A DNA stretch of 7,095 bases from Gemmatimonadota bacterium. Its GTDB lineage: Bacteria > Gemmatimonadota > Gemmatimonadetes > Longimicrobiales > Longimicrobiaceae. Position 1 is the first letter of the stretch, and each line of letters opens with the position of its first letter. Of this stretch, positions 1-6,000 are shown one piece after another. Location: the NCBI GenBank assembly GCA_019348265.1, contig JAHWJV010000186.1, forward strand, positions 1-7,095. The letters run 5' to 3'. The position numbers were made by a program, and so were the translations under genes. The notes below the pieces were generated by a model. That model worked only from the letters and a program-made list of their open reading frames with translations, did not search any database and was not told where the DNA came from.

Positions 1-2
1 AA

Positions 3-674
3 CAGGTGCGGTTCACCGGGCAGCGGTGGGCGCTGGCGGACGTACGGCTGCTCGCACCGATCTTCTCCAGCAAGGTGATCGGGATCGGCCGCAACTACGC
101 CGACCACGCCGCCGAGCACGGCAACGAGGTGCCCAAGGAACCGCTGCTCTTCATCAAACCGTCCACCTCGGTGATCGGGCCCAACGACGCGATCCGGTTG
201 CCCCCGCAGTCGCAGCAGGTCGAGCACGAGGCCGAACTGGCCGTGGTGATCGGCGCGACCGGCGCCCGCCGGGTGGACCGGGCCGGGGCGCAGCGGGCCA
301 TCTTCGGGTACACCTGCGGCAACGACGTCACCGCGCGGGACCTGCAGCGCAGCGACCCGCAGTGGACCCGCGCGAAGGGCTTCGACACCTTCTGCCCGAT
401 GGGAACTATGGTTCCCGCGGATGGTATCGATCCTTCGTCGCTCGAGGTCGTCTGCCGTGTCAACGGAGAGCAGCGGCAGTACGGTCGGGCCGCGGACATG
501 GCGTTCAGCGTCCCCGTGCTGATCGAGTACATCACCTCCGTGATGACGCTCGAGCCGGGCGACGTGATCGCGACCGGAACGCCGGCGGGGGTCGGGCCGC
601 TGGTCGACGGCGACGAGGTCGAGGTCGAGATCCCCGGCTTCGGATCGCTCCGGAACCCGGTGCGCGCCCGATGA
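3..674 (+). CDS. Fumarylacetoacetate hydrolase (FAH) family protein, 5'-truncated by the window edge
   Basis: A metal-dependent FAH-fold enzyme, a family that cleaves or decarboxylates acylpyruvates and isomerises 2-hydroxyhepta-2,4-diene-1,7-dioate-type products of aromatic catabolism. The exact substrate cannot be told from sequence. Counting from the GTG at 6, visible family motifs are GIGRNYADHAAE (residues 26-37, with the H34/E37 dyad), LFIKPSTSVIGP (48-59), EHEAEL (73-78, metal ligands E75 and E77), GNDVTARD (105-112, ligand D107), AKGFDTFCPMG (123-133) and TGTPAGVGPL (190-199). The C-terminus FGSLRNPV is typical. The frame is open to the left edge, and the segment FTGQRWALADVRLLAP normally lies about 40-50 residues into the longer actinobacterial-type members, so I treat the GTG at 6 as internal; no Shine-Dalgarno sequence can be checked. 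The stop overlaps lspA as ATGA. Codon use changes locally at 401-484 (see findings). Family is sure, substrate unknown. Confidence 0.9.
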   Translation, partial: QVRFTGQRWALADVRLLAPIFSSKVIGIGRNYADHAAEHGNEVPKEPLLFIKPSTSVIGPNDAIRLPPQSQQVEHEAELAVVIGATGARRVDRAGAQRAIFGYTCGNDVTARDLQRSDPQWTRAKGFDTFCPMGTMVPADGIDPSSLEVVCRVNGEQRQYGRAADMAFSVPVLIEYITSVMTLEPGDVIATGTPAGVGPLVDGDEVEVEIPGFGSLRNPVRAR

Positions 675-1186
675 CGGGCCTGACAGGACGGCCCGTTCGA
701 GAACAAGCCGGGCTCCTGGCGATCATCCTGACACTGGTCGCAGCGGACTGGCTTTCCAAGCTCTGGATCATCAACCGGATCAGGCTCGGTGAGACCCTCT
801 CGCTGATCGACGGTTGGCTGATCTTCGTCCACCGGAAGAACCCCGGCGTCGCCTTCAGCATGCTGGCGGATCTCCCCGATACGTGGCGCGTCCCGTTGCT
901 GACGCTCGCCAGCCTGATCGGTGTGGTGCTCTTCGGACGGATCATCCTTTCGACGCCCGATACCATCGTGCGCACGGCGGCGGCCATCGTGCTCGCGGGC
1001 GCGATCGGCAACCTCGGTGACAGGCTCGTCAACGGCGAGGTTACGGACTTCGTGCTGGTCAGCTTCTTCCCCTTCGTCTTCAACGTGGCGGACGCGGCGA
1101 TCACCGTGGGCGGGTTCCTGCTCGCCGGTCGCCTCCTCTTCAGCGACGCTGCCCTGGAGCCAGTGCCGGTCGCCGAGAGCGACTGA
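671..1186 (+). CDS. lspA: Lipoprotein signal peptidase (signal peptidase II)
   Basis: Inner-membrane aspartyl protease that removes the signal peptide from diacylglyceryl-prolipoproteins after Lgt has acted. The product is 171 residues, the usual length. Conserved blocks appear in order: AADWLSK (residues 24-30, matching the family's D-Q-x-x-K region), KNPGVAFSM (56-64), GNLGDRL (113-119) and FNVADAAI (137-144). The catalytic pair is D117 and D141. Four hydrophobic stretches, about 13-29, 74-92, 102-120 and 139-157, fit the four-helix topology. The ATG at 671 is chosen because it forms a 4-nt ATGA overlap with the upstream stop and begins right before the first helix; the frame is open further upstream, but that part is only the shadow of the FAH gene. 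No Shine-Dalgarno sequence is visible, so translational coupling is likely. The next gene follows after 5 nt. Confidence 0.96.
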   Translation: MTGLTGRPVREQAGLLAIILTLVAADWLSKLWIINRIRLGETLSLIDGWLIFVHRKNPGVAFSMLADLPDTWRVPLLTLASLIGVVLFGRIILSTPDTIVRTAAAIVLAGAIGNLGDRLVNGEVTDFVLVSFFPFVFNVADAAITVGGFLLAGRLLFSDAALEPVPVAESD

Positions 1187-1191
1187 GCGCG

Positions 1192-2352
1192 ATGGTCTCC
1201 CTCTCCCGGCGCCTCGCCAGCCTCCCGCCATATCCCTTCGCGGACCTGCCGGTAATCAAGCGGGAGCTGCGCGCCAGGGGAGTGGATGTGATCGATCTGG
1301 GCGTGGGGGACGCCGACCTCGCGCCGCCGCCCGCCGCGGTTGAAGCACTGCGCATTTCCGCTGGGGACCCCGTCAGCTCGCGCTATTCCTTCCAGCTCGG
1401 CCACGTTCCCTACCGGGAGGCGGTCGCTGCCTTCATGCACGAGCGGTTCGGCGTACGCGTCGACCCGCTCCGCGAGCTGCTCCCGCTGATCGGCTCGAAG
1501 GAGGGGATCTTTCACCTCCCCTTCGCGCTGCTGGATCCAGGTGACGCCACCATCATCCCGGATCCAGGCTATCAGGCGTACGTCGGCGGGACCGTCTTCG
1601 CGGGCGGCGAGCCGTACGCGGTCACGCTCCGCGCCGAGGATCATTTCCTCATCCCCCTGGATGGGATCCCCCGGGACGTGGTCAGACGCGCGAAGATTCT
1701 CTTCCTGAACTATCCGAACAACCCGACGACCGCGATCGCGCCGCTCGAGTACCTGGAGGAGGCGGTGGCGTTCTGCCGCGAGCACGACATGGTGCTGGCG
1801 TACGACAACGCGTACTCGGAGATCGCCTTCGACGGGTACCGCCCGCCGTCGATCTTCGAGGTCGACGGTGCTCGCGAGGTGGCGGTGGAGTTCCACTCCC
1901 TTTCCAAGACGTACAACATGACGGGCTGGCGGGTGGGGTGGGCCGTGGGTGACGAGCGGCTGATCTCGGCGCTGGGCAAGGTGAAGACCTTCGCCGACAC
2001 CGGGGTGCCCTTCACCGTTCAGCACGCGGCGACCGCCGCGCTCGAGACGCGGCACGAATGGCTTCCGGCGAACGTGGGCGTTTTCCAGGCCCGGCGAGAC
2101 GCGGCCGTGGAGGCGCTGCGGGCGGGGGGCTTCGACGTGGCGTTACCGCGCGCTACCATGTACGTATGGGTTCCGCTCCCCGCAGGGGAGACGTCCGAGG
2201 GGTTCGCGCGCAGGCTCCTCGTCCGCGAAGGTGTAGCGGTGATGCCGGGGAGCTCGCTCGGTGCGGGCGGGGATGGGTTCTTCCGGATCGCGCTCACGCT
2301 ACCCGAGGCGCGAATCCGCGAGGCCGCGGAGCGGATCGCCCGCGTGCTGTAG
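1192..2352 (+). CDS. dapL: Class I/II PLP-dependent aminotransferase, probable LL-diaminopimelate aminotransferase
   Basis: A fold-type I aminotransferase of 386 residues, most like the DapL group that converts tetrahydrodipicolinate directly to LL-diaminopimelate with glutamate as donor, feeding peptidoglycan and lysine synthesis in the cytoplasm. The N-terminus has the DapL-like run LPPYPFADL followed by VIDLGVGDADL (residues 33-43). Further motifs are LIGSKEGIFHLP (99-110), PDPGYQAY (123-130), NYPNNPTT (173-180), DNAYSEIAFDGY (205-216) and SLSKTYNMTGWRVGW (236-250), where K239 forms the Schiff base with PLP. The C-terminal GFFRIALTLPEARIREAAERI is the usual small-domain helix. The ATG at 1192 lies 5 nt after lspA with no clear ribosome binding site, which suggests coupling. 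The aminotransferase assignment is firm; DapL itself rests on remembered family resemblance, and an alanine/aspartate or aromatic aminotransferase cannot be excluded. Confidence 0.88.
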   Translation: MVSLSRRLASLPPYPFADLPVIKRELRARGVDVIDLGVGDADLAPPPAAVEALRISAGDPVSSRYSFQLGHVPYREAVAAFMHERFGVRVDPLRELLPLIGSKEGIFHLPFALLDPGDATIIPDPGYQAYVGGTVFAGGEPYAVTLRAEDHFLIPLDGIPRDVVRRAKILFLNYPNNPTTAIAPLEYLEEAVAFCREHDMVLAYDNAYSEIAFDGYRPPSIFEVDGAREVAVEFHSLSKTYNMTGWRVGWAVGDERLISALGKVKTFADTGVPFTVQHAATAALETRHEWLPANVGVFQARRDAAVEALRAGGFDVALPRATMYVWVPLPAGETSEGFARRLLVREGVAVMPGSSLGAGGDGFFRIALTLPEARIREAAERIARVL

Positions 2353-2398
2353 GCCCGCGCGCCCGGAACCCGCCGGGCCGCACCGAGTACCATCCTCT
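2353..2398. other. Short intergenic gap with a GC-rich hairpin
   Basis: The 46 nt between the aminotransferase and the TonB-like gene contain GCCCGG (2361-2366) and CCGGGC (2373-2378), a perfect 6-bp stem with a 6-nt loop. No T-tract follows, so it does not look like an intrinsic terminator. It could weaken readthrough or be chance in such GC-rich DNA. No promoter hexamers or Shine-Dalgarno sequence stand out before the ATG at 2399. Confidence 0.25.
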
Positions 2399-3301
2399 AT
2401 GACCCCCCAGGTGCTGGCCCCGCCTCCCCGTGAAACAGACCCGGCCACCCTGGTCCCGGCCGCGCCCGCGCGTTGGGACCGGCCGGTAATCTCGCCCCCC
2501 AGAAAACGCGCCGCGATCTCCATCGGGCGCGGCCCACTCGTCGCCTCGCTGCTGCTCCACGGAGCGGGTCTCGCGCTGATGCTCCTGCTGCTCCGCTTCG
2601 GTCCCCCGGCCGCACCGGAACGGGTGGCCGTGTCCGAGCAGGTCGAGTACATCGATCTCAGCTGGCCCGTGGGAGTTCCCGGCGACGGCGCCAGTGCCGA
2701 ATCCGCGCCCGATCCGCTGCCGCCAGTTCCCGGCGATCAGCCCGCCGCGAGCCGCCAGCGCAACGCCGGGCCGCTGGTCTTTCCGGGCCGCGTCCCCAAC
2801 GGGATCTCCGCGCCGGCTTCCGGCGGCGTGGGGCCAGGTGTCGCCGGCGGTAGCGCGGAGCCGAGCGTCGGCGGGCTCGGCGATCGGCTCCGCCCGGGGT
2901 TCCGCGACTCTCGCCTGTACGTCTCTCCCGACGCGATCCGTCCCGTAGCGGAGAAGACGAACCAGCAGAAGTACATGGAGCACCTGACGGCGCGGATAGA
3001 GGCTTCCAATGACAGCGTGGCGGGCGCCGCGCGCACGCCGGATACCGACTGGACGGTAAAGGACGGGAGCGGCCGGCGCTGGGGACTTTCCGAGAAGGGG
3101 CTGCACCTAGGCTCGCTCACCGTGCCGAGCGCGCTGATCCCCAAGCCAGCGGCCACCGGCTCGAATCAGAAGCGGGAAGAGGCGCGTACCGAGCAGCAGC
3201 AGCGCGATGAGATTCGGCGGCAGGAGGAGGAGCGAGCCCGCCGCGAGGCGCGCGAGGAGTCGATTCGTGAGGCGCGCGAGCGGGCGGACGCCCGGCGCTA
3301 A
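2399..3301 (+). CDS. Single-pass membrane protein with TonB-like anchor, no recognisable TonB C-terminal domain
   Basis: A 300-residue protein of unknown function. A 45-residue proline- and arginine-containing cytoplasmic lead is followed by one transmembrane helix (about 46-66, running from PLVASLLLHG to LMLLLLRF). That helix carries S50 and H54 in S-x3-H spacing, as in the TonB anchor helix, where these residues matter for coupling to ExbB/ExbD. The next 100 residues are a Pro/Gly/Ala-rich linker, expected in the periplasm. A compact segment (about 165-245) includes DTDWTVKDGSGRRWGLSEKGLHLG, and residues 257-300 are a highly charged Glu/Arg helix, probably coiled coil. The canonical TonB C-terminal fold is not evident. 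The ATG at 2399 is chosen because earlier in-frame starts lie inside the aminotransferase gene. It is probably the last gene of the FAH-lspA-dapL unit. It may be an energy-transducer relative or a structural envelope protein; the anchor similarity is seen, the function is inferred. Confidence 0.8.
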   Translation: MTPQVLAPPPRETDPATLVPAAPARWDRPVISPPRKRAAISIGRGPLVASLLLHGAGLALMLLLLRFGPPAAPERVAVSEQVEYIDLSWPVGVPGDGASAESAPDPLPPVPGDQPAASRQRNAGPLVFPGRVPNGISAPASGGVGPGVAGGSAEPSVGGLGDRLRPGFRDSRLYVSPDAIRPVAEKTNQQKYMEHLTARIEASNDSVAGAARTPDTDWTVKDGSGRRWGLSEKGLHLGSLTVPSALIPKPAATGSNQKREEARTEQQQRDEIRRQEEERARREAREESIREARERADARR

Positions 3302-3448
3302 AGAGCTGGGAGACCACGAAGTCCGCCCTACCCCTGGAACGCGAATTGCACCCCAGCGGCCCCGAGTTCGATGCGACGACGAGGGCGGATCGGACCGCAG
3401 TCGCAACGAGTTCCACTGGGTCTCCGCCTACTGCCTCCAGAGGATAAC
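3302..3448. other. 147-nt intergenic spacer before the BON gene
   Basis: No gene is visible here. Two nested signals exist. TGCGAC (3372-3377) and GTCGCA (3400-3405) form a perfect 6-bp inverted repeat around 22 nt. This is flanked by two direct copies of CGAGTTC (3363-3369 and 3407-3413). A weaker pair, GCTGGG (3305-3310) and CCCAGC (3352-3357), is 41 nt apart. The only -35-like hexamer, TTGCAC at 3346, lacks a matching -10. The spacer is the likely place for the BON gene promoter or an operator, but nothing decisive is seen. Confidence 0.3.
3439..3444 (+). promoter_or_regulatory. Ribosome binding site of the BON-domain gene
   Basis: AGAGGA lies 4 nt before the ATG at 3449. It fixes that ATG as the start in a frame that stays open for another 78 nt upstream. 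Confidence 0.6.
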
Positions 3449-4342
3449 ATGCGGGTTTTTCAAGAGCCGGATTCGGACAACGGAAGGAACGCTCTGACCT
3501 TCACGCTGGGCGCCGTCGGCGGCCTGGCGATCGGGATGCTCCTTTCCCGCCGCGCCGCGCCCGAGCAGTTCAACCGCCTCAGCACGGGCCTTCGGGAGCG
3601 CGCGAAGACCGTCGCTCGGCGCCTCCGCCCCGCGCGCCTTCGCCGCATGGCCGTCGAACAGGAGGCGCTCACCGGTCTGGAGGACCAGGTGCTGGACGTG
3701 TTCCTCGCCGACGCGGTGCTCAGCGAGCGCGGGATCGACGTCGGCGCCATCAGCCACGGCATCATCGAGCTCTCCGGCTCCGTCTGGACGGAGGAAGAGG
3801 CGGACCGCGCGGTGCACCTGGCGAACTCCGTCGCGGGCGTGAACACGGTGGTCAATCGGCTGGACGTCGAGAGCGAGGCACGCTACCGCGAGCGTAACCG
3901 CATGCAGGTTGACGACGCCGACGAGTTCGAAGGCGCCGAGTGGACCGGCCGGATGGTGGGAATGAGCCGCCGCCGGCAGGGCCGGCAGACGGACCCCGAT
4001 CAGTCGGACGACTCCCAGCCGCAGACGATCAAGGCGCTGCGCGACGCGGATCTCTCCCAGTACGAGGACGACGACCTCGCTTACGGGCAGCCGCGAGTCG
4101 GCCGTCGTCCGGAGATCGCCGATCCGTGGCAGGTGAACTTCGACGAGGACGAGCTGGACAACCAGGATCCTCACGGGAAGCACGCGGCCTACACGCTCGA
4201 CGAGCCGGCGCAGGAGCTGAACAGCAATGCTCGTGTCGGCGAGGGGATGAAGCCCGGCGAGCACCTGGCGCTCGAGCATTCGGACCTGCCGCTGAAGCCT
4301 CACGGCGACATGAACACCAAGGGAGAGGGCGCGCCCGGCGGC
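3449..4342 (+). CDS. BON-domain membrane-associated protein; 3' end unresolved (missing stop)
   Basis: The convincing part is about 298 residues. Residues 15-32 are a Gly-rich hydrophobic segment (TLGAVGGLAIGMLLS) like the YtxH/glycine-zipper anchor, followed by a basic stretch (about 49-66). A BON domain occupies about 76-142 and contains IDVGAISHGIIELSGSVW and the typical end AGVNTVVNRLDVE. BON domains are generally linked to phospholipid membranes and envelope stress (OsmY type). Residues 153-298 form a polar, acidic tail with EDDD, FDEDELDNQDP and a His-containing segment before HGDMNTKGEGAPGG. The protein is probably an envelope or stress-response protein. The frame has no stop at the expected end: it remains open to 5161, inside and out of frame with the nitrilase gene. 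The end given is the last codon I trust. Either a single-base indel or a genuine frameshift is likely at about 4300-4360. Domain call is firm, the end is not. Confidence 0.78.
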
Positions 4343-4372
4343 TTGACAGCCCGGCACCGGGGTCAAGACATT
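4343..4372 (+). promoter_or_regulatory. Candidate sigma-70-type promoter for the nitrilase gene
   Basis: A perfect -35 hexamer TTGACA (4343-4348) is followed after 18 nt by GACATT (4367-4372), which keeps the A2 and T6 positions of a -10 box but matches only 3 of 6. It would give a leader of about 50 nt before the ATG at 4431. In DNA this GC-rich a perfect TTGACA is uncommon, but the weak -10 and its position at the disputed end of the BON gene keep confidence low. Confidence 0.3.
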
Positions 4373-4416
4373 CCAGCCGTTCAACGTTTCCGACCCCGTA
4401 GCCACCGACCACCTCC

Positions 4417-4423
4417 GCAGAGG
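4417..4423 (+). promoter_or_regulatory. Ribosome binding site of the nitrilase gene
   Basis: GCAGAGG ends 7 nt before the ATG at 4431. It supports independent initiation there, and no other ATG, GTG or TTG occurs in the same frame between the upstream TGA at 4344 and this ATG. Confidence 0.55.
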
Positions 4424-4430
4424 CTCCCGC

Positions 4431-5387
4431 ATGCGCGACATCCGCGTAGCGACCGTCCAGTTCCAGCATGCGCCCGGCGACAAGGTCTACAATCTCCGCC
4501 GGATCCGCGATTTCGTCACCGAAGCAGCCGCGCGCGGCGTCGAGATCATCGCCTTCTCGGAGATGTGCATCACGGGATACTGGCACGTCCGCAAGCTGTC
4601 CCGCGAGGAAGTAGAAGGACTCGCCGAGCCGGTGCCGGCGGGACCCTCCGCCCAGATCCTGCTGAGCCTCTCTCGCGAGCACGGCATGAGCATCGGGGCG
4701 GGGCTGATCGAGCGCGCGGAGGACGGAAAGCTGTACAACGCCTACATGGTCGCGATGCCCGACGGGACCTGGGCGCTGCACCGGAAGCTGCACGTGTTCG
4801 TGAGCCGGTACCTCTCCGAGGGCGACTCGTACACCGTGTTCGACACGCCGCACGGCTGCCGGCTCGGGGTGCTGATCTGCTACGACAACAACATCGTCGA
4901 GAACGCCCGCGCCACCGCGCTGCTCGGTGCCGAGATCCTGATCGCTCCGCACCAGACCGGCGGCTGCAACTCGGTGAGCCCGGGGGGGATGAAGCCCGTG
5001 GATCCCGCCCTGTGGGCGCGGCGGAGCGAAGATCCGGCGGCATGCGAGGCGGAGCTCTGCGGGCCGAAGGGACGCGGCTGGCTGATGCGCTGGCTGCCGA
5101 GCCGCGCGCACGACAACGGCATGTTCCTGCTCTTCAGCAATGGCGTCGGGCCGGACGATGACGAGATCCGTACAGGTAACGCGATGGTGCTCGACCCCTA
5201 CGGAGAGATCCTGGCCGAGACGCGCAAGTCAGGCGACGACATGGTCGTCGCTGACCTGGACGCCTCGCTCCTCCCGCTCTCGTCGGGCCGACGCTGGCTC
5301 CGCGCGCGGCGGCCCGAGCTGTACGAGTCGCTGATCCACCGCACCGGCCAGGAGGAGGAGACGCGGAAGGTGCGCTTCGGCGAGTAG
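4431..5387 (+). CDS. Nitrilase/carbon-nitrogen hydrolase superfamily protein
   Basis: A cytoplasmic amidohydrolase of 318 residues from the CN-hydrolase superfamily, which hydrolyses nitriles, amides or N-carbamoyl compounds through a Glu-Lys-Cys triad. The triad is visible: E44 in AFSEMCITGY, K119 in LHRKLHVF and C150 in GVLICYDNN. The start MRDIRVATVQFQHAPGD and the end of the domain, GNAMVLDPYGEILAET (249-264) with RRPELYESL (293-301), are standard. An extra segment (about 176-222) rich in Pro, Gly and Cys, containing DPALWARRSEDPAA and GPKGRGWLMRWLP, lies between the C150 strand and HDNGMFLLFSNG. I recall the same insertion in other uncharacterised nitrilase-family proteins, so it seems to mark a subfamily. 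The substrate cannot be assigned; beta-ureidopropionase, N-carbamoylputrescine amidase and aliphatic amidase are all possible. It converges with the cupin gene, 18 nt away. Confidence 0.92.
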   Translation: MRDIRVATVQFQHAPGDKVYNLRRIRDFVTEAAARGVEIIAFSEMCITGYWHVRKLSREEVEGLAEPVPAGPSAQILLSLSREHGMSIGAGLIERAEDGKLYNAYMVAMPDGTWALHRKLHVFVSRYLSEGDSYTVFDTPHGCRLGVLICYDNNIVENARATALLGAEILIAPHQTGGCNSVSPGGMKPVDPALWARRSEDPAACEAELCGPKGRGWLMRWLPSRAHDNGMFLLFSNGVGPDDDEIRTGNAMVLDPYGEILAETRKSGDDMVVADLDASLLPLSSGRRWLRARRPELYESLIHRTGQEEETRKVRFGE

Positions 5388-5397
5388 GCGAGGGGGC

Positions 5398-5420
5398 GAT
5401 CCCGGTCAGTACTCGGGATC
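5398..5420. terminator. Inverted repeat between convergent genes, possible bidirectional terminator
   Basis: GATCCCG (5398-5404) and CGGGATC (5414-5420) form a perfect 7-bp stem with a 9-nt loop that contains the cupin stop codon. It begins 10 nt after the nitrilase stop. No T-tract follows in either direction, so it is not a classical intrinsic terminator; the placement between convergent genes is the main argument. Confidence 0.4.
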
Positions 5421-5972
5421 TCTGGGAACCCGGACGATCCGCGGGTCGGTGAAGACGTCCAGCTCGTCCCTGCTGGTGCTGGAGAACTCGGACACCACCG
5501 CCCCCTCGGGCCCCGCCTGGAACCAGTGCAGCGTGTTCGGGGCGATGGTGTACTGCTCCCCCGGGCCGAGCACGAGCTCCTGGAAGACCGTGTAGTGACT
5601 TTCACTGCCCGCCGGCAGCTCCGCTTCCATCGTCTCGGTCGCCGCCCCCTCCACGTACAGAAGCACCCTCCCCCAGCGACAGCGAAAGGTCTCCATCTTT
5701 CCGGGGTCGGTGCCCACGGGCGGGTGGCGATGCTCCGGACAGGTCTGCCCGGCGAACAGCACCAGCTCCTTCGCGCAGTACCGATCGGTGTTGACGTAAG
5801 TCAGCAGCTGGAGGCCGGTGCGCTCCAGCTCGCCGAGCCCGAAGTCGGCGACTTCCACCCGCTCGCGCTCCTCCGCGGTGATCACCAGCCCCACCCGCGC
5901 CAGCATCTCGGCGGACCGGATCCGGGCGTCCCGGACTTCCCTGCGCTGGACCTCGGAAGGAGGCGTCGTCAT
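5406..5972 (-). CDS. Cupin-fold sugar isomerase, D-lyxose ketol-isomerase family
   Basis: A 188-residue cupin protein resembling D-lyxose isomerases of the YdaE type, which interconvert D-lyxose and D-xylulose (also D-mannose and D-fructose) with a Mn-type metal. The metal-binding set is visible: H81 and H83 in CPEHRHPP, E94 in GKMETFRCRWG and H149 in IAPNTLHWFQAG. The family's VLFAGQTCPEHRHPP and PGKMETFR blocks are intact, and the C-terminal VSEFSSTSRDELDVFTDPRI is typical. The N-terminal helix with EVQRREVRDARIRSAEML fits. The ATG at 5972 has no convincing Shine-Dalgarno sequence; the next Met is residue 23. It lies 78 nt downstream of the phosphatase gene on the same strand and may be co-transcribed with it. 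Its stop lies within the loop of the 5398-5420 inverted repeat. Family assignment is strong; the physiological sugar is inferred. Confidence 0.88.
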   Translation of the reverse strand: MTTPPSEVQRREVRDARIRSAEMLARVGLVITAEERERVEVADFGLGELERTGLQLLTYVNTDRYCAKELVLFAGQTCPEHRHPPVGTDPGKMETFRCRWGRVLLYVEGAATETMEAELPAGSESHYTVFQELVLGPGEQYTIAPNTLHWFQAGPEGAVVSEFSSTSRDELDVFTDPRIVRVPRDPEY

Positions 5973-6000
5973 TGGTGAGCTTATTTGCTGTTGGGTAGGC

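Noticed and set aside
26..670. Upstream extension of the lspA frame
   Set aside because: It lies entirely within the FAH gene in another frame and reads as low-complexity Arg/Gly sequence; the ATG at 671 matches lspA family length.
532..2055. Long open frame on the minus strand opposite lspA and the aminotransferase
   Set aside because: It is antisense to two well-supported genes, its translation is Arg/Gly-rich with no motif, and such frames are expected in GC-rich DNA.
3305..3357. Terminator made of GCTGGG and CCCAGC after the TonB-like gene
   Set aside because: The arms are 41 nt apart, only 6 bp long and not followed by a T-tract.
4343..5161. Reading the BON protein as one 571-residue protein ending at 5161
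   Set aside because: The added part overlaps the nitrilase, whose triad and family motifs are intact in a different frame, and the extension lacks protein-like composition.
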